The translations under genes were made by a program, and so were the position numbers. DNA of 64,000 nucleotides, from the NCBI RefSeq assembly GCF_030518795.1, contig NZ_CP130427.1, positions 6,510,001 to 6,574,000 on the forward strand, given 5' to 3'. The notes beneath the pieces were generated by a model that had not been told where the DNA came from, ran no database searches, and saw only the letters and a list, made by a program, of their open reading frames with translations. The DNA is from Micromonospora sp. NBRC 110009. Its GTDB lineage: Bacteria > Actinomycetota > Actinomycetes > Mycobacteriales > Micromonosporaceae. This document shows positions 26,000 to 33,561 of this stretch, one piece after another (positions within the stretch are counted from its first letter, which is position 1; every line of letters starts with the position of its first letter).

Positions 26000-26941
26000 G
26001 TGAGCAATACACCGCATCTCGGTCCCGTGCCCCAACGCATCGCCGTCGATGCCGAACTGGTGCGTCGGCTCGTCGCCGACCAGTTCCCCCAGTGGGCCGA
26101 CCTCCCGGTTCAGCCGGTAGCCAACGGCGGCTGGGACAACTGGACCTTCCACCTCGGCTCCCGGATGTCGGTACGTCTGCCCAGCGCCGCCGAGTACGCC
26201 TTGGCGGTCGACAAGGAGCACCGGTGGCTGCCGCAACTCGCCCCCCGGCTCTCGTTGCCCATCCCCGTCCCACTGGCCAAAGGGGAACCCGGCGCGGGCT
26301 ACCCCTACCCGTGGTCGATCTACTCATGGCTCGACGGCGAGCCTGCGAGCGCGGACCGCATCACCGATCCCGTCGGATTCGCCATCGACCTGGCCGAGTT
26401 CCTGTCCGCGTTGCAGAGCATCGATCCCACCGGCGGCCCCCTCCCCGGGCAGCACAATTGGTTCCGGGGCGGCACGCTGCGCACCTACGGCCGCGAAGCC
26501 CAGCGCGCGCTCACTGCGCTGGACGGCCACGTCGACGTCGACCTGGCCCGCGAGATCTGGAAGAACGCACTGGACGCATCCTGGGACGGAGCGCAGACCT
26601 GGTTCCACGGTGACGTCGCCCAGGGAAATCTCCTGCTCAACGACGGGGAACTCGCCGCTGTCATCGACTTTGGGACCTGCGGCGTCGGCGATCCGGCCTG
26701 TGACCTGGCGATCGCATGGACATTGTTGACCGCCGAGGGTCGGCAGGCGTTTCGGCAGCGACTGTCCGTCAGCGGGGCCACGTGGGCGCGCGGGCGCGGC
26801 TGGGCCCTCTGGAAGACGCTCACCGCCTGTGCCCGCACCTTGGGCAGGGCCGACGAACAGGCCGCGATCGCACTGCGCGTCCTCGGTGAGATCTTCGCCG
26901 AATACCTGGCGGACAGCCGGCGGCAGCAGTACCAGCCTTGA
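26000..26941 (+). CDS. Aminoglycoside phosphotransferase (APH/choline kinase) family kinase
   Basis: The protein has 313 residues with the APH fold. The catalytic loop is HGDVAQGNLLLN (H203, D205, N210), the DFG-equivalent is IDFGTCGVGDPACDLAIAW, and an N-terminal lobe contains GGWDNWTFHLGSRMSVRLP. Family members phosphorylate aminoglycosides, macrolides, choline, homoserine or other small molecules. The open substrate pocket gives no specificity here, and antibiotic resistance should not be inferred. GTG 26000 was chosen with AAGGG as ribosome site. A TTG at 25979 inside the palindrome is the alternative. Confidence 0.85.
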   Translation: MSNTPHLGPVPQRIAVDAELVRRLVADQFPQWADLPVQPVANGGWDNWTFHLGSRMSVRLPSAAEYALAVDKEHRWLPQLAPRLSLPIPVPLAKGEPGAGYPYPWSIYSWLDGEPASADRITDPVGFAIDLAEFLSALQSIDPTGGPLPGQHNWFRGGTLRTYGREAQRALTALDGHVDVDLAREIWKNALDASWDGAQTWFHGDVAQGNLLLNDGELAAVIDFGTCGVGDPACDLAIAWTLLTAEGRQAFRQRLSVSGATWARGRGWALWKTLTACARTLGRADEQAAIALRVLGEIFAEYLADSRRQQYQP

Positions 26942-27111
26942 TCATGGCACGCGGATGGCGCGCAGGATCCAACATAGGAGAGCAATCGCGATACTCGTGA
27001 CGGCAGCCCGCCAGGTAGATGGGGTCAGGGTTGGTAGTGCCGGTGCGGAGGCGCTCTTCTCTAGTCTGGAGGTGCGCGACGGGCCGATAGGTGTCTGGCT
27101 ACGATCGCCGG

Positions 27112-27342
27112 GTGCGTAGCAGGGAGAGCCTGGTCGCTCTGGTGACTGGGGCGAATCGCGGTATTGGCTTCGAGGTTGCCCGACAGCTCGGGCGGTTGGG
27201 ATACGTGCCGATCGTCGCTTCGCGTGATCGCGGGCTGGGCATGGCTGCGGTAGAGCGGCTAGCCGGGGATGGCGTGGCCGTCGAGTATGTCGAGCTGGAG
27301 CATTCCCTCCTCGCAGCCATGACCCGCCCGTTCCGTGAGTAG
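27112..27342 (+). pseudogene. Truncated short-chain dehydrogenase (N-terminal part only)
   Basis: From the GTG at 27112 the frame reads VALVTGANRGIGFEVARQLGR and then VPIVASRDRGLGMAAVERLAGDGVAVEYVEL, the NAD(P)-binding half of an SDR with the TGxxxGIG motif. It ends after about 76 residues in unrelated sequence. The catalytic YxxxK and the rest of the fold (about 170 residues) are missing from the downstream DNA. It is a remnant rather than a small functional protein. Confidence 0.72.
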
Positions 27343-27594
27343 CCCCCGGCGTGGGCCATCGGGTCGGCGTTTGAAGGATAATCGGGGGCCGCAGCAGGCC
27401 CGGCAAACCGGCGGAGACAGCGGCGAGCGGTAACGACGCACCTTCTCGGCACGTCTGCGCGCCCCAGCCGTGGGAAGTCGGCCACGCTCCGTGCCGCGCG
27501 GTCTGCGGCAAAAGCGGATGCCGGCAAGCAGATCACCTGGCACGACACCTGCGAACCCCGATCTGCTCGTGGCCGTGCGGCATGATGGGCGTTC

Positions 27595-27939
27595 ATGGGC
27601 GCCACCGATCCCTACGTGATCATCACGGAACCGACATTCGTGGCACGGTTCCTTCTCGGTCCCGACACGACCGAGGAGTGTGTGGCCAACGTGGATGCCT
27701 TCGTCGACCTTCCTGACGGCTCCAGTTGGGCGCTGACGATCTTCACCGTCGACGAGGTCCGCCGCCTGCTCGCTAGATGGAAGGAGACCGGTGAAGTCGC
27801 GGACGGCAGCTACTTCTGGGCCGTTGACCAGCTAATCGTGGCGGAGCCGGGCGTGCCGGCCATGACTACAGCTATCCGAGAACTCGTTCGCAGCGGGGAG
27901 ATAGCAAGAGCCGGTGTCCGATGCGAGGATCCGGGCTGA
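27595..27939 (+). CDS. Hypothetical protein
   Basis: The protein has 114 residues and is soluble and acidic. It includes FVDLPDGSSWALTIFTVDEVRRLLARWKETGE and YFWAVDQLIVAEPG. I do not recognise a domain, although the pattern resembles small actinobacterial hypotheticals of about 110 residues. Codon use is typical of the neighbours. It stands alone between an SDR remnant and a convergent pair, so context gives no clue. Confidence 0.6.
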   Translation: MGATDPYVIITEPTFVARFLLGPDTTEECVANVDAFVDLPDGSSWALTIFTVDEVRRLLARWKETGEVADGSYFWAVDQLIVAEPGVPAMTTAIRELVRSGEIARAGVRCEDPG

Positions 27940-28053
27940 AGCCGCCTGAGCGCACCCACGAGGAGCGATGGCTCCGACCGGCGCCGCGCACGGCTCGCGG
28001 CATCAAAGGTTGCTGGCATCTGAGGCACCGCCTTGGCCTCAACATCGCATCTC

Positions 28054-28380
28054 CTATGGGATGACGCAGTCCCATGAGCCTGAGGCAACGGCGCCTGGGC
28101 AGGTTCGCCGAAGAACGCTGTCCTCGCCGAGCACCGATAACCCGTCATTACTGCCCGGCCAGCACAGGGCGACACGGCGGCTACTTCCAGCCGCTTCGAA
28201 AAGGCGGTCCACCTCAGCGGCGGGCTCGACAGAGCAGTCCATCCACGGGTCTTCGGTTGCTGGAACTCCGGGCTCGTCCTCGGCGAACGTGTAGAGATTG
28301 AGCGTCGTGCCGTTCACCCGCACTGAGTAGCCGGCCGAGCCCACTTCGAAGGGACCCAGGGGTCGAAGCGTGTGCGTCAA
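28054..28380 (-). CDS. Hypothetical protein coupled to the LysR gene
   Basis: The protein has 108 residues. It opens with TLRPLGPFEVGSAGYSVRV and includes NLYTFAEDEPG and VDRLFEAAGSSRRVALCW. No family is recognised. Its ATG at 28380 overlaps the LysR stop codon by ATGA, so it is translated from the LysR transcript. This coupling is the main evidence that it is real. A ligand or accessory role for the LysR circuit is possible but unsupported. Confidence 0.6.
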   Translation of the reverse strand: MTHTLRPLGPFEVGSAGYSVRVNGTTLNLYTFAEDEPGVPATEDPWMDCSVEPAAEVDRLFEAAGSSRRVALCWPGSNDGLSVLGEDSVLRRTCPGAVASGSWDCVIP

Positions 28381-29306
28381 GCGATGATCGGTGGCAATTG
28401 CCCACGGGGCACGCCGGCCGGACCGCTCAGCTCGGCCAGGAGGGCGTCCACCGCAGGCCGTTGCGGCGCGCCGCCGAGGGCGCGGGTGACCGCGAAGATG
28501 CGTCGCTCGGTGACCGGCTCGGCCAGTGGCTGCACGTGCACCCCGGGTGGTACGTGGCGCAGCGCCAGCTCCGGCACCAGCGCGGCGCCCAGGCCGGCCG
28601 CGACGAGGTCCAGGGTGAGCGCGAAATCGACGGAACGGTGCCGGATGTCCGGTTCAAAGCCGGCGAGCCGACAAGCGTGCAATGTGGACCGCAGGCACGG
28701 CGTGTGCTCGGCACTGGCGATCCATGGCACGTCGCGCAGCTCGCTCAGCCGGCCGGTGCGACGGCGCCACCCGACCGGCGTGACCAGGTGCATCGGGTCG
28801 GTGGTGACCGGGTGCCGGTCCAGGTCGTCGACCAGCGGCGCGGGCACGTGGTCGTACTCCTGCAGCACCACCACGTCGAGGGTGCCGGAGCGCAGGTCGA
28901 GGCGGCTCTGCTGGTCTTCAGCCTCGATCACCCGCACGTCCAGCTCCGGGTGCTTCGCCCGCGCGCGGGCGGCGGCGGGGGCCACCAGCGCGCCGGCCGC
29001 GGACGCGAAGGCGCCGACCCGCACCGTGCCGCTGACCTTGTGGTGGAGCGCGGCGAGCCCGGCCACCGCCTGCTCCACCGCGCCCAGCACGTCCTTCGCG
29101 TGGCTGGCCAGCACCTGGCCGGCCGGGGTGAGCACGATCCCGCGCCCGGCGCGCTCGACCAGCTCGTGCCCGGCCTCTCGGGACAGCTGGACGAGCTGCT
29201 GGGATACCGCCGACGGGGTCACGTGCAGCGCCGCGGCCGCGGCTGTGACGCTGCCGCGCAGCGCGACCTCGTGCAGCACCCGGAGCCGGCGTACGTCAAG
29301 ATCCAT
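28377..29306 (-). CDS. LysR family transcriptional regulator
   Basis: The protein has 309 residues. It has an N-terminal winged helix (residues 1-60, with GSVTAAAAALHVTPSAVSQQL) and a two-lobe periplasmic-binding-protein-like effector domain from about 90. It is divergent from the EamA exporter at 29379. A T-N13-A palindrome, TGTAGCTACGCTACA, begins at the first base of its start codon. LysR proteins usually activate the divergent gene in response to a metabolite, so it probably controls the exporter and itself. The ATG at 29306 starts at the family-typical MDLDVRRLRVLHEV. Confidence 0.92.
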   Translation of the reverse strand: MDLDVRRLRVLHEVALRGSVTAAAAALHVTPSAVSQQLVQLSREAGHELVERAGRGIVLTPAGQVLASHAKDVLGAVEQAVAGLAALHHKVSGTVRVGAFASAAGALVAPAAARARAKHPELDVRVIEAEDQQSRLDLRSGTLDVVVLQEYDHVPAPLVDDLDRHPVTTDPMHLVTPVGWRRRTGRLSELRDVPWIASAEHTPCLRSTLHACRLAGFEPDIRHRSVDFALTLDLVAAGLGAALVPELALRHVPPGVHVQPLAEPVTERRIFAVTRALGGAPQRPAVDALLAELSGPAGVPRGQLPPIIA

Positions 29307-29320
29307 GTAGCTACGCTACA
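29306..29320. promoter_or_regulatory. LysR-type box overlapping the LysR start codon
   Basis: TGTAGCTACGCTACA has perfect arms TGTAGC/GCTACA around TAC. Its outer T is the complement of the first base of the LysR ATG (29304-29306). It is a classical T-N(11-13)-A LysR motif. Its overlap with the start implies a leaderless or very short LysR transcript, or autorepression by occlusion. Confidence 0.7.
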
Positions 29321-29378
29321 ACAGCGATGAAGAACGTTGAACTGGTCCTTAAGCGTTCGCTCGGGCAGCCTGGCCAGC

Positions 29379-30302
29379 ATGAAAGCATCGCACCGAGCTC
29401 TCGCCGTGCTCGTCGCCGCCATTTGGGGCGTCAACTTCGTCGCCATCGAGCTGGGCCTGCGCGACCTGCCGCCGCTCGTGCTGACCGCGCTGCGCTTCGT
29501 CGCTGCGGCGGTGCCGCTGGTCTTCCTGGTACCGCGCCCCAGCGCCCGGCTCCGCTACGTGGTCGCCTACGGGCTGGTGCTCGGCGTCCTGAAGTTCGGC
29601 GCCCTCTTCACCGCGCTCGCGGCTGGCATGTCGGCCGGCCTGGCCTCGCTCGTGCTGCAGGCGCAGGCGCTGATGTCGGTGCTGCTGGCGGCGGCGGTGC
29701 TCGGCGAGCGGCCGGCGCGGGCGCAGGTGGCCGGCGTACTGGTCGGATCGGTCGGGATCGGCGTGCTGGCGATCGGCAGCGGCGACCACGCCACGGTGAT
29801 CGGCTTCATGCTGACGCTGTTCGCGGCGGCCAGCTGGGCCGTGGCAAATCTGGTCATGCGGGCCAGCGGCGAGAAGCGACCGCTGTCGCTGCTGGTCTGG
29901 TCGAGCCTGGTGCCGCCGTTGCCGCTGCTCGGCCTGGCCGGCGTGGTCGACGGCGGACAGGCGGTGCTGGATGCGATCACCGGCCTGTCGTGGCGCGGGC
30001 TGCTCGCCGTGGCCTACGTCGCGTACGTGTCGACCCTCGTCGGCTTCGGGATCTGGAACCGGCTGATCGCCCGGTACTCGATCGCGCGGGTGGCGCCGTT
30101 CAGCCTCCTGGTGCCGGTCTTCGGGCTCAGCGCGGCGTCGCTGCTGCTCGACGAGCCCGTCGGCCCGACGGAGCTGGCCGCAGCCGCCATCGTCCTCGCC
30201 GGGCTGGCGCTGGTGGTCCGGCGTTCCACAGCGGACCGCAACAACGTCACGGGTGAGAGTGAGGGTGGCGAGCCCGAGTACGCCCGGGCCATGGCTGCCT
30301 AG
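29379..30302 (+). CDS. EamA family (DMT superfamily) transporter
   Basis: The protein has 307 residues with ten predicted helices in two EamA halves (first GVNFVAIELGLRDLPPLVLTALRF; second near 150, FMLTLFAAASWAVANLVMR). Members export metabolites such as amino acids or cysteine-pathway compounds. The ATG at 29379 gives the usual short leader MKASHRALAVLVAAIWG. It is divergent from LysR across a 72-bp region with a LysR box, so LysR control is likely. The substrate is unknown. Confidence 0.88.
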   Translation: MKASHRALAVLVAAIWGVNFVAIELGLRDLPPLVLTALRFVAAAVPLVFLVPRPSARLRYVVAYGLVLGVLKFGALFTALAAGMSAGLASLVLQAQALMSVLLAAAVLGERPARAQVAGVLVGSVGIGVLAIGSGDHATVIGFMLTLFAAASWAVANLVMRASGEKRPLSLLVWSSLVPPLPLLGLAGVVDGGQAVLDAITGLSWRGLLAVAYVAYVSTLVGFGIWNRLIARYSIARVAPFSLLVPVFGLSAASLLLDEPVGPTELAAAAIVLAGLALVVRRSTADRNNVTGESEGGEPEYARAMAA

Positions 30303-30343
30303 ATCCTTGGTCGCCAGATTCTCGACGTTTGTGTCAAGTTTTT

Positions 30344-30372
30344 GAGCGGGCGTAACGTTGTGTTGCCCGCTC
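30344..30372 (+). terminator. Hairpin after the EamA gene, probable terminator
   Basis: GAGCGGGC (30344-30351) pairs exactly with GCCCGCTC (30365-30372) across a 13-nt loop, followed by CACATTTT. It is preceded by a T-rich run (AGTTTTT). It lies 42 bp after the EamA stop. It could also be the border of a mobile element. The rest of 30303-30660 shows no gene. Confidence 0.45.
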
Positions 30373-30940
30373 CACATTTTGCAGACATGGGTTCTGACCA
30401 GCCACTTGGGTGGCACAGCCGGTCGCCACGGCGGCCGGACATCGGCGCAGCGGGTGGCGGCGGCCGGCCAAAATCGGGCCGCGGGTCCCTGCGTGAGCCT
30501 GGCCCGAGGTAGGGCCACAGGCTGTTTATCCAGCTCGACTGGCCTGCTCGGCGGTCCGAGGCGGAGCCTCTCTGGTGCTCTGAACGGGAACGTTTACCGG
30601 GTTGGCGGCGGCGGGGCCGGAACCGGTTGGATGAGACGGACATCCGACGGGTTTGGGGGCGTGGTGGCGGAGCTGGTCAAGATCAGGAGGCTGACCGACC
30701 AGGAGGGCCAGCAGTTACACCGGATCGTGCGCCGGGGCAGCACCAACACAGTGCGCTATCGACGGACCATGATGCTGCTGGCCTCGGTCGGCGGCAACCG
30801 AGTTCCAGTGATCGCCCAGTTGGTGCAGGCCGACGAGGACACGGTGCGGGACGTGATCCACCGGTTCAACCAGATCGGCCCGGCCTGCCTGGACCCTGTG
30901 GGCTTGACCCGTTTCGACGGACAGGGTCGATGTGGTGATC

Positions 30941-31837
30941 TCACGCTACTTTGTTGGCGGTTACCGGGCTTAGACCGGTGGCTTCGTAGGTGGCGGGGCT
31001 GAGGTAGCCGAGGCTGGAGTGCCGGCGGCGGGTGTTGTACCAGCCTTCCACGTACTCGAATATCGCCTGGCGGGCGGCTTCGCGGGTGGGCCAGGCCTGG
31101 CGGTGTAGCAGTTCGGTCTTGATGGTGGCGAAGAACGATTCGGCGACGGCGTTGTCCCAGCACTGCCCGCGCCGGCTCAGCGACAGTCGGATCCCGTGGC
31201 GCTTGGTGAGGCGGGCGTGCTGGGTGCTGGTGTATTGACAGCCGCGGTCGGCGTGGAAGATCAGCCCCGAGGTGGGTCGGCGGCGGCGGATGGCGTTGGT
31301 GAGGGCGGCGTCGACCAGGTCGGTGCGCAGGTGATCGGCCACCGCCCAGCCGACGACCCGCCGGGAGGCCAGGTCGATGACCGCGGCCAGATACAGCCAG
31401 CCCTCCCACGTGTTGATGTAGGTGATGTCCCCGCACCATCGGGTGTCGACCGCGGCCGCGTCGGTGTCGAAGTCCCGGCCGACCAGGTCAGGACGCGCTT
31501 CGGCGGCCGGATCCGGCATGGTGGTGGTGCGCCACCGTCGTGGACACTTGCCGGCGATCCCGGCCGTGCGCATCAACCGTGCGACGCGTTTGCGGCCGTG
31601 CCGCAGCCCAGCCGCGACGAGTTCGGCGTGCACCCGCGGCGCCCCGTAGGTGCCCTTCGACATCGCGTGCACCGCGGTGATCTTCTCGGTCAGGGCCTGG
31701 TCGACCCGTTCACGCTCGGACCGCTCGCCACGGACATGCTGGTAATAGGCGGACCGGGAGACCTGCATCAGCTCACACGCACGCTTGACGCTGCGTGAGC
31801 CGGCCTGCTCCGCCTCGATGAACGGGTACACGTTCAC
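30941..31837 (-). CDS. IS3 family transposase OrfB (DDE integrase domain)
   Basis: The protein has 298 residues. It has an HTH_21-like N-terminus (QVSRSAYYQH, GTYGAPRVHAEL) and an rve-type integrase core. The catalytic residues are in WCGDITYI, FHADRGCQYTS and NAVAESFFATIKTE, giving the D, D and E triad, and the GWYNTRRRHSSLGYLSP ending is typical. It starts with GTG at 31837, overlapping the OrfA stop by GTGA. It is probably made by coupling or by frameshift fusion with OrfA. All key residues are present. Confidence 0.93.
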   Translation of the reverse strand: MNVYPFIEAEQAGSRSVKRACELMQVSRSAYYQHVRGERSERERVDQALTEKITAVHAMSKGTYGAPRVHAELVAAGLRHGRKRVARLMRTAGIAGKCPRRWRTTTMPDPAAEARPDLVGRDFDTDAAAVDTRWCGDITYINTWEGWLYLAAVIDLASRRVVGWAVADHLRTDLVDAALTNAIRRRRPTSGLIFHADRGCQYTSTQHARLTKRHGIRLSLSRRGQCWDNAVAESFFATIKTELLHRQAWPTREAARQAIFEYVEGWYNTRRRHSSLGYLSPATYEATGLSPVTANKVA

Positions 31838-32157
31838 CGGGTCTCCTTCGCGAAGAAAGCCGTCGCCCGCTTCAAAATCTCGACGTCCTCGCGCAGCCGC
31901 CGGTTCTCCCGGCGCAGCTGCGCCAATTCGGCCCGCTCGTCACTGGTCAACCCGTCGCTACGGGCGCCCGCGTCGACCTCAGCCTGCCTGACCCACTCCC
32001 GTACCGCGGTCTCCGTCAGGTCGAAATCCTTCGAAACCTGCCCGATCGTCCGATCCCCACGCTGACACAACTCCACGATCTCGGCCTTGAACTCCGCCGT
32101 GAACGACCGACGAGGCCGCGACCGCTTCCTACCCATGCTCTCCATGATGCTGGACAT
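31834..32157 (-). CDS. IS3 family transposase OrfA (helix-turn-helix)
   Basis: This 107-residue DNA-binding subunit has the opening RPRRSFTAEFKAEIVELCQ, a helix-turn-helix at VSKDFDLTETAVREWVRQ and a leucine-zipper-like C-terminal helix AELAQLRRENRRLREDVEILKRA. Conserved sequence starts at MGRKRSRPRRS, so the real start may be the ATG 21 bp inside. It overlaps OrfB by GTGA. Confidence 0.9.
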   Translation of the reverse strand: MSSIMESMGRKRSRPRRSFTAEFKAEIVELCQRGDRTIGQVSKDFDLTETAVREWVRQAEVDAGARSDGLTSDERAELAQLRRENRRLREDVEILKRATAFFAKETR

Positions 32158-32468
32158 CCTCCCGGAGCCCTCCAGCTCCTGATCTCAGATGTCCGTCAAA
32201 GCGGGTCAGGCCCACCTGGGTGGGCGGGAGGCCGTCCCCGCCTGCTCAGCCCTGACGACGAGGACTTCGTCGTCCAGACGGCCACCACCCGCCCGACGAA
32301 GCTCAGCCAGCCCTTCACCCGCTGGTCCATCCGCAAACTGCTCGCCTACCTGCGTAAGGTGCACGGCCGGCTGATCCGCATCGGCCGCGAGGCCCTGCGC
32401 TTACCCTGGGCCCAGTGGCGCCCACACAAGCGCGCACACAACCGACAGATGCGTCACAAGTGCGCGTT

Positions 32469-33242
32469 TTACGCGTTCGGGTCCCAGTCTGCGAGCTGCT
32501 CCATCGGCTCGGTGTCGCCGGTAGTCTCCAGGCCGTCGAGCGGGACGCGCTCGTAGAAGTAGAGGACCAGTTCGCTCGCTGCGCCTCGCATCGCCATGTC
32601 GCCCGGCTCCGCGTCGGCGGCGAGGTCGTCGCAGCGGACGCCGTCGGCGTTGAGGGTCAGGCGCCAGGAGCGGCCCTCGGTCGTGTGCAGGTCGATGGTC
32701 GCCGGCTTGAACGGCCAGGGGACGGTCGTCGCCGCGACGGTCGTCAGGAACTCGTCGACGCCCTCGACCGCGACGTCCGTCGGCAGCGGCTGTGCGGCCC
32801 CCTGGGTGAGCTGGGCGTCGTAGGTGTGGACGGCGATCTCCTGGATCTGGTGCCGGGCCACGGCTCCGCTGGTCTCCGGGGCCTGCGAGCGGCCCCACCA
32901 GGTCCAGCAGCCGCGGTCCGGGCCGGCCTCGCGCATCGCGTCGAGCATGAGCTCGGTCGACTCGGCGAGCCAGGCGTCCAGGGCTTCGCGGTCGCGGGGC
33001 GCGGTCGGGGCGCCCTTCGGGTCCGTCCTCGCCGGTGGCTCAGCGCCTGGGCCCGCCGCGATGATGGCGGCCTGGCGGCGGCGGCCGTCGCCGAGGTGCT
33101 GCGCCAGTTCGCGCAGCGTCCAGTCCGGGCAGGTCGGGACCTGGACGTCAAGGTCGGGGGCGGACGCGATCGCGGCGCGGAACGCGGCCGAGCGGTCTTC
33201 GATCAGCCGCAGGACCTCGGGGAACTCCAAAATGTTTTGCAC
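32469..33242 (-). CDS. Maleylpyruvate isomerase N-terminal/DinB-like mycothiol-dependent protein
   Basis: The protein has 257 residues. The N-terminal four-helix DinB-like bundle contains TCPDWTLRELAQHLGDG (H49) and VARHQIQEIAVHTYDAQL (H131, E135, H139), giving the three-histidine-type metal site. The C-terminal domain is the small SCP2-like part that ends VLYFYERVPLDGL. Family members use mycothiol for isomerisation or detoxification, which fits an actinobacterium. No gentisate pathway genes are adjacent, so maleylpyruvate as substrate is not implied. It ends about 70 bp from the IS630 remnant. Confidence 0.85.
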   Translation of the reverse strand: MQNILEFPEVLRLIEDRSAAFRAAIASAPDLDVQVPTCPDWTLRELAQHLGDGRRRQAAIIAAGPGAEPPARTDPKGAPTAPRDREALDAWLAESTELMLDAMREAGPDRGCWTWWGRSQAPETSGAVARHQIQEIAVHTYDAQLTQGAAQPLPTDVAVEGVDEFLTTVAATTVPWPFKPATIDLHTTEGRSWRLTLNADGVRCDDLAADAEPGDMAMRGAASELVLYFYERVPLDGLETTGDTEPMEQLADWDPNA

Positions 33243-33561
33243 CTCGGTTGTGTATCACTGCGCTCCGGCCGCCGGGTAGCGAATTTGTCGGACGAACGCG
33301 TCGACAGCCGGGCGGAGCGCCGGCGCCGAAGCCGTGAGCACTAGTCCGTGGCCAGGCCGTGTTTCAGGAGTGGAGGGCAGGACGTGCATCGCCATCAAGG
33401 TCAGAGGTTGCCGCCGGGACCGAGAAACGCCAGCGCTCGAGCAGCCCGAGCTGGTCGGACTATTGCCGAGAATCATTCACGAGCGTAGGAAGAACATCCC
33501 GCCCCACCGGACGACTCGTCCCACCACCTCGGCTCCGTGCCTCCGTCCACCATCGAAGGAG
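33243..33561. other. Gap before the secreted esterase gene
   Basis: A minus-strand frame ending at 33255 (QPLTLMAMHVLPSTPETRPG and AVDAFVRQIRYPAAGA) reads like the end of some regulator or enzyme, but I cannot assign it. The 3' part must hold the esterase promoter. Confidence 0.35.

Larger units (their letters stand above)
30904..32208 (-). mobile_element. IS3-family insertion sequence (1305 bp) with inverted repeats and a 3-bp target duplication
   Basis: The terminal repeats match at 17 of 19 positions: TGACCCGTTTCGACGGACA at 30905-30923, and the complement of TGTCCGTCAAAGCGGGTCA at 32190-32208. GGC flanks both ends (30901-30903 and 32209-32211), consistent with the short target duplications of IS3-family elements. 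It encodes OrfA and OrfB on the minus strand with a GTGA overlap. Both genes look intact, so the element may still be mobile. Confidence 0.88.
30661..32400 (+). pseudogene. Split and truncated IS630-like transposase gene, interrupted by an IS3-family element
   Basis: The 5' piece (30661-30903) encodes 81 residues starting VAELVKIRRLTDQEGQQLHRI. The 3' piece resumes at 32212 in exactly the same frame with PPGWAGGRPRLLSPDDEDFV and SQPFTRWSIRKLLAYLRK, ending at REALR near 32400. Together they form the helix-turn-helix half of an IS630-type transposase. Removing bases 30904-32211 rebuilds an uninterrupted frame. The DDE catalytic half is absent past 32400, so the gene was already truncated or was later cut at that side. 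Confidence 0.82.

Noticed and set aside
26942..27100. A minus-strand end WRAAVTSIAIALLCWILRAI that looks like a membrane helix
   Set aside because: No plausible start or longer protein; the hydrophobic run alone does not support a gene.
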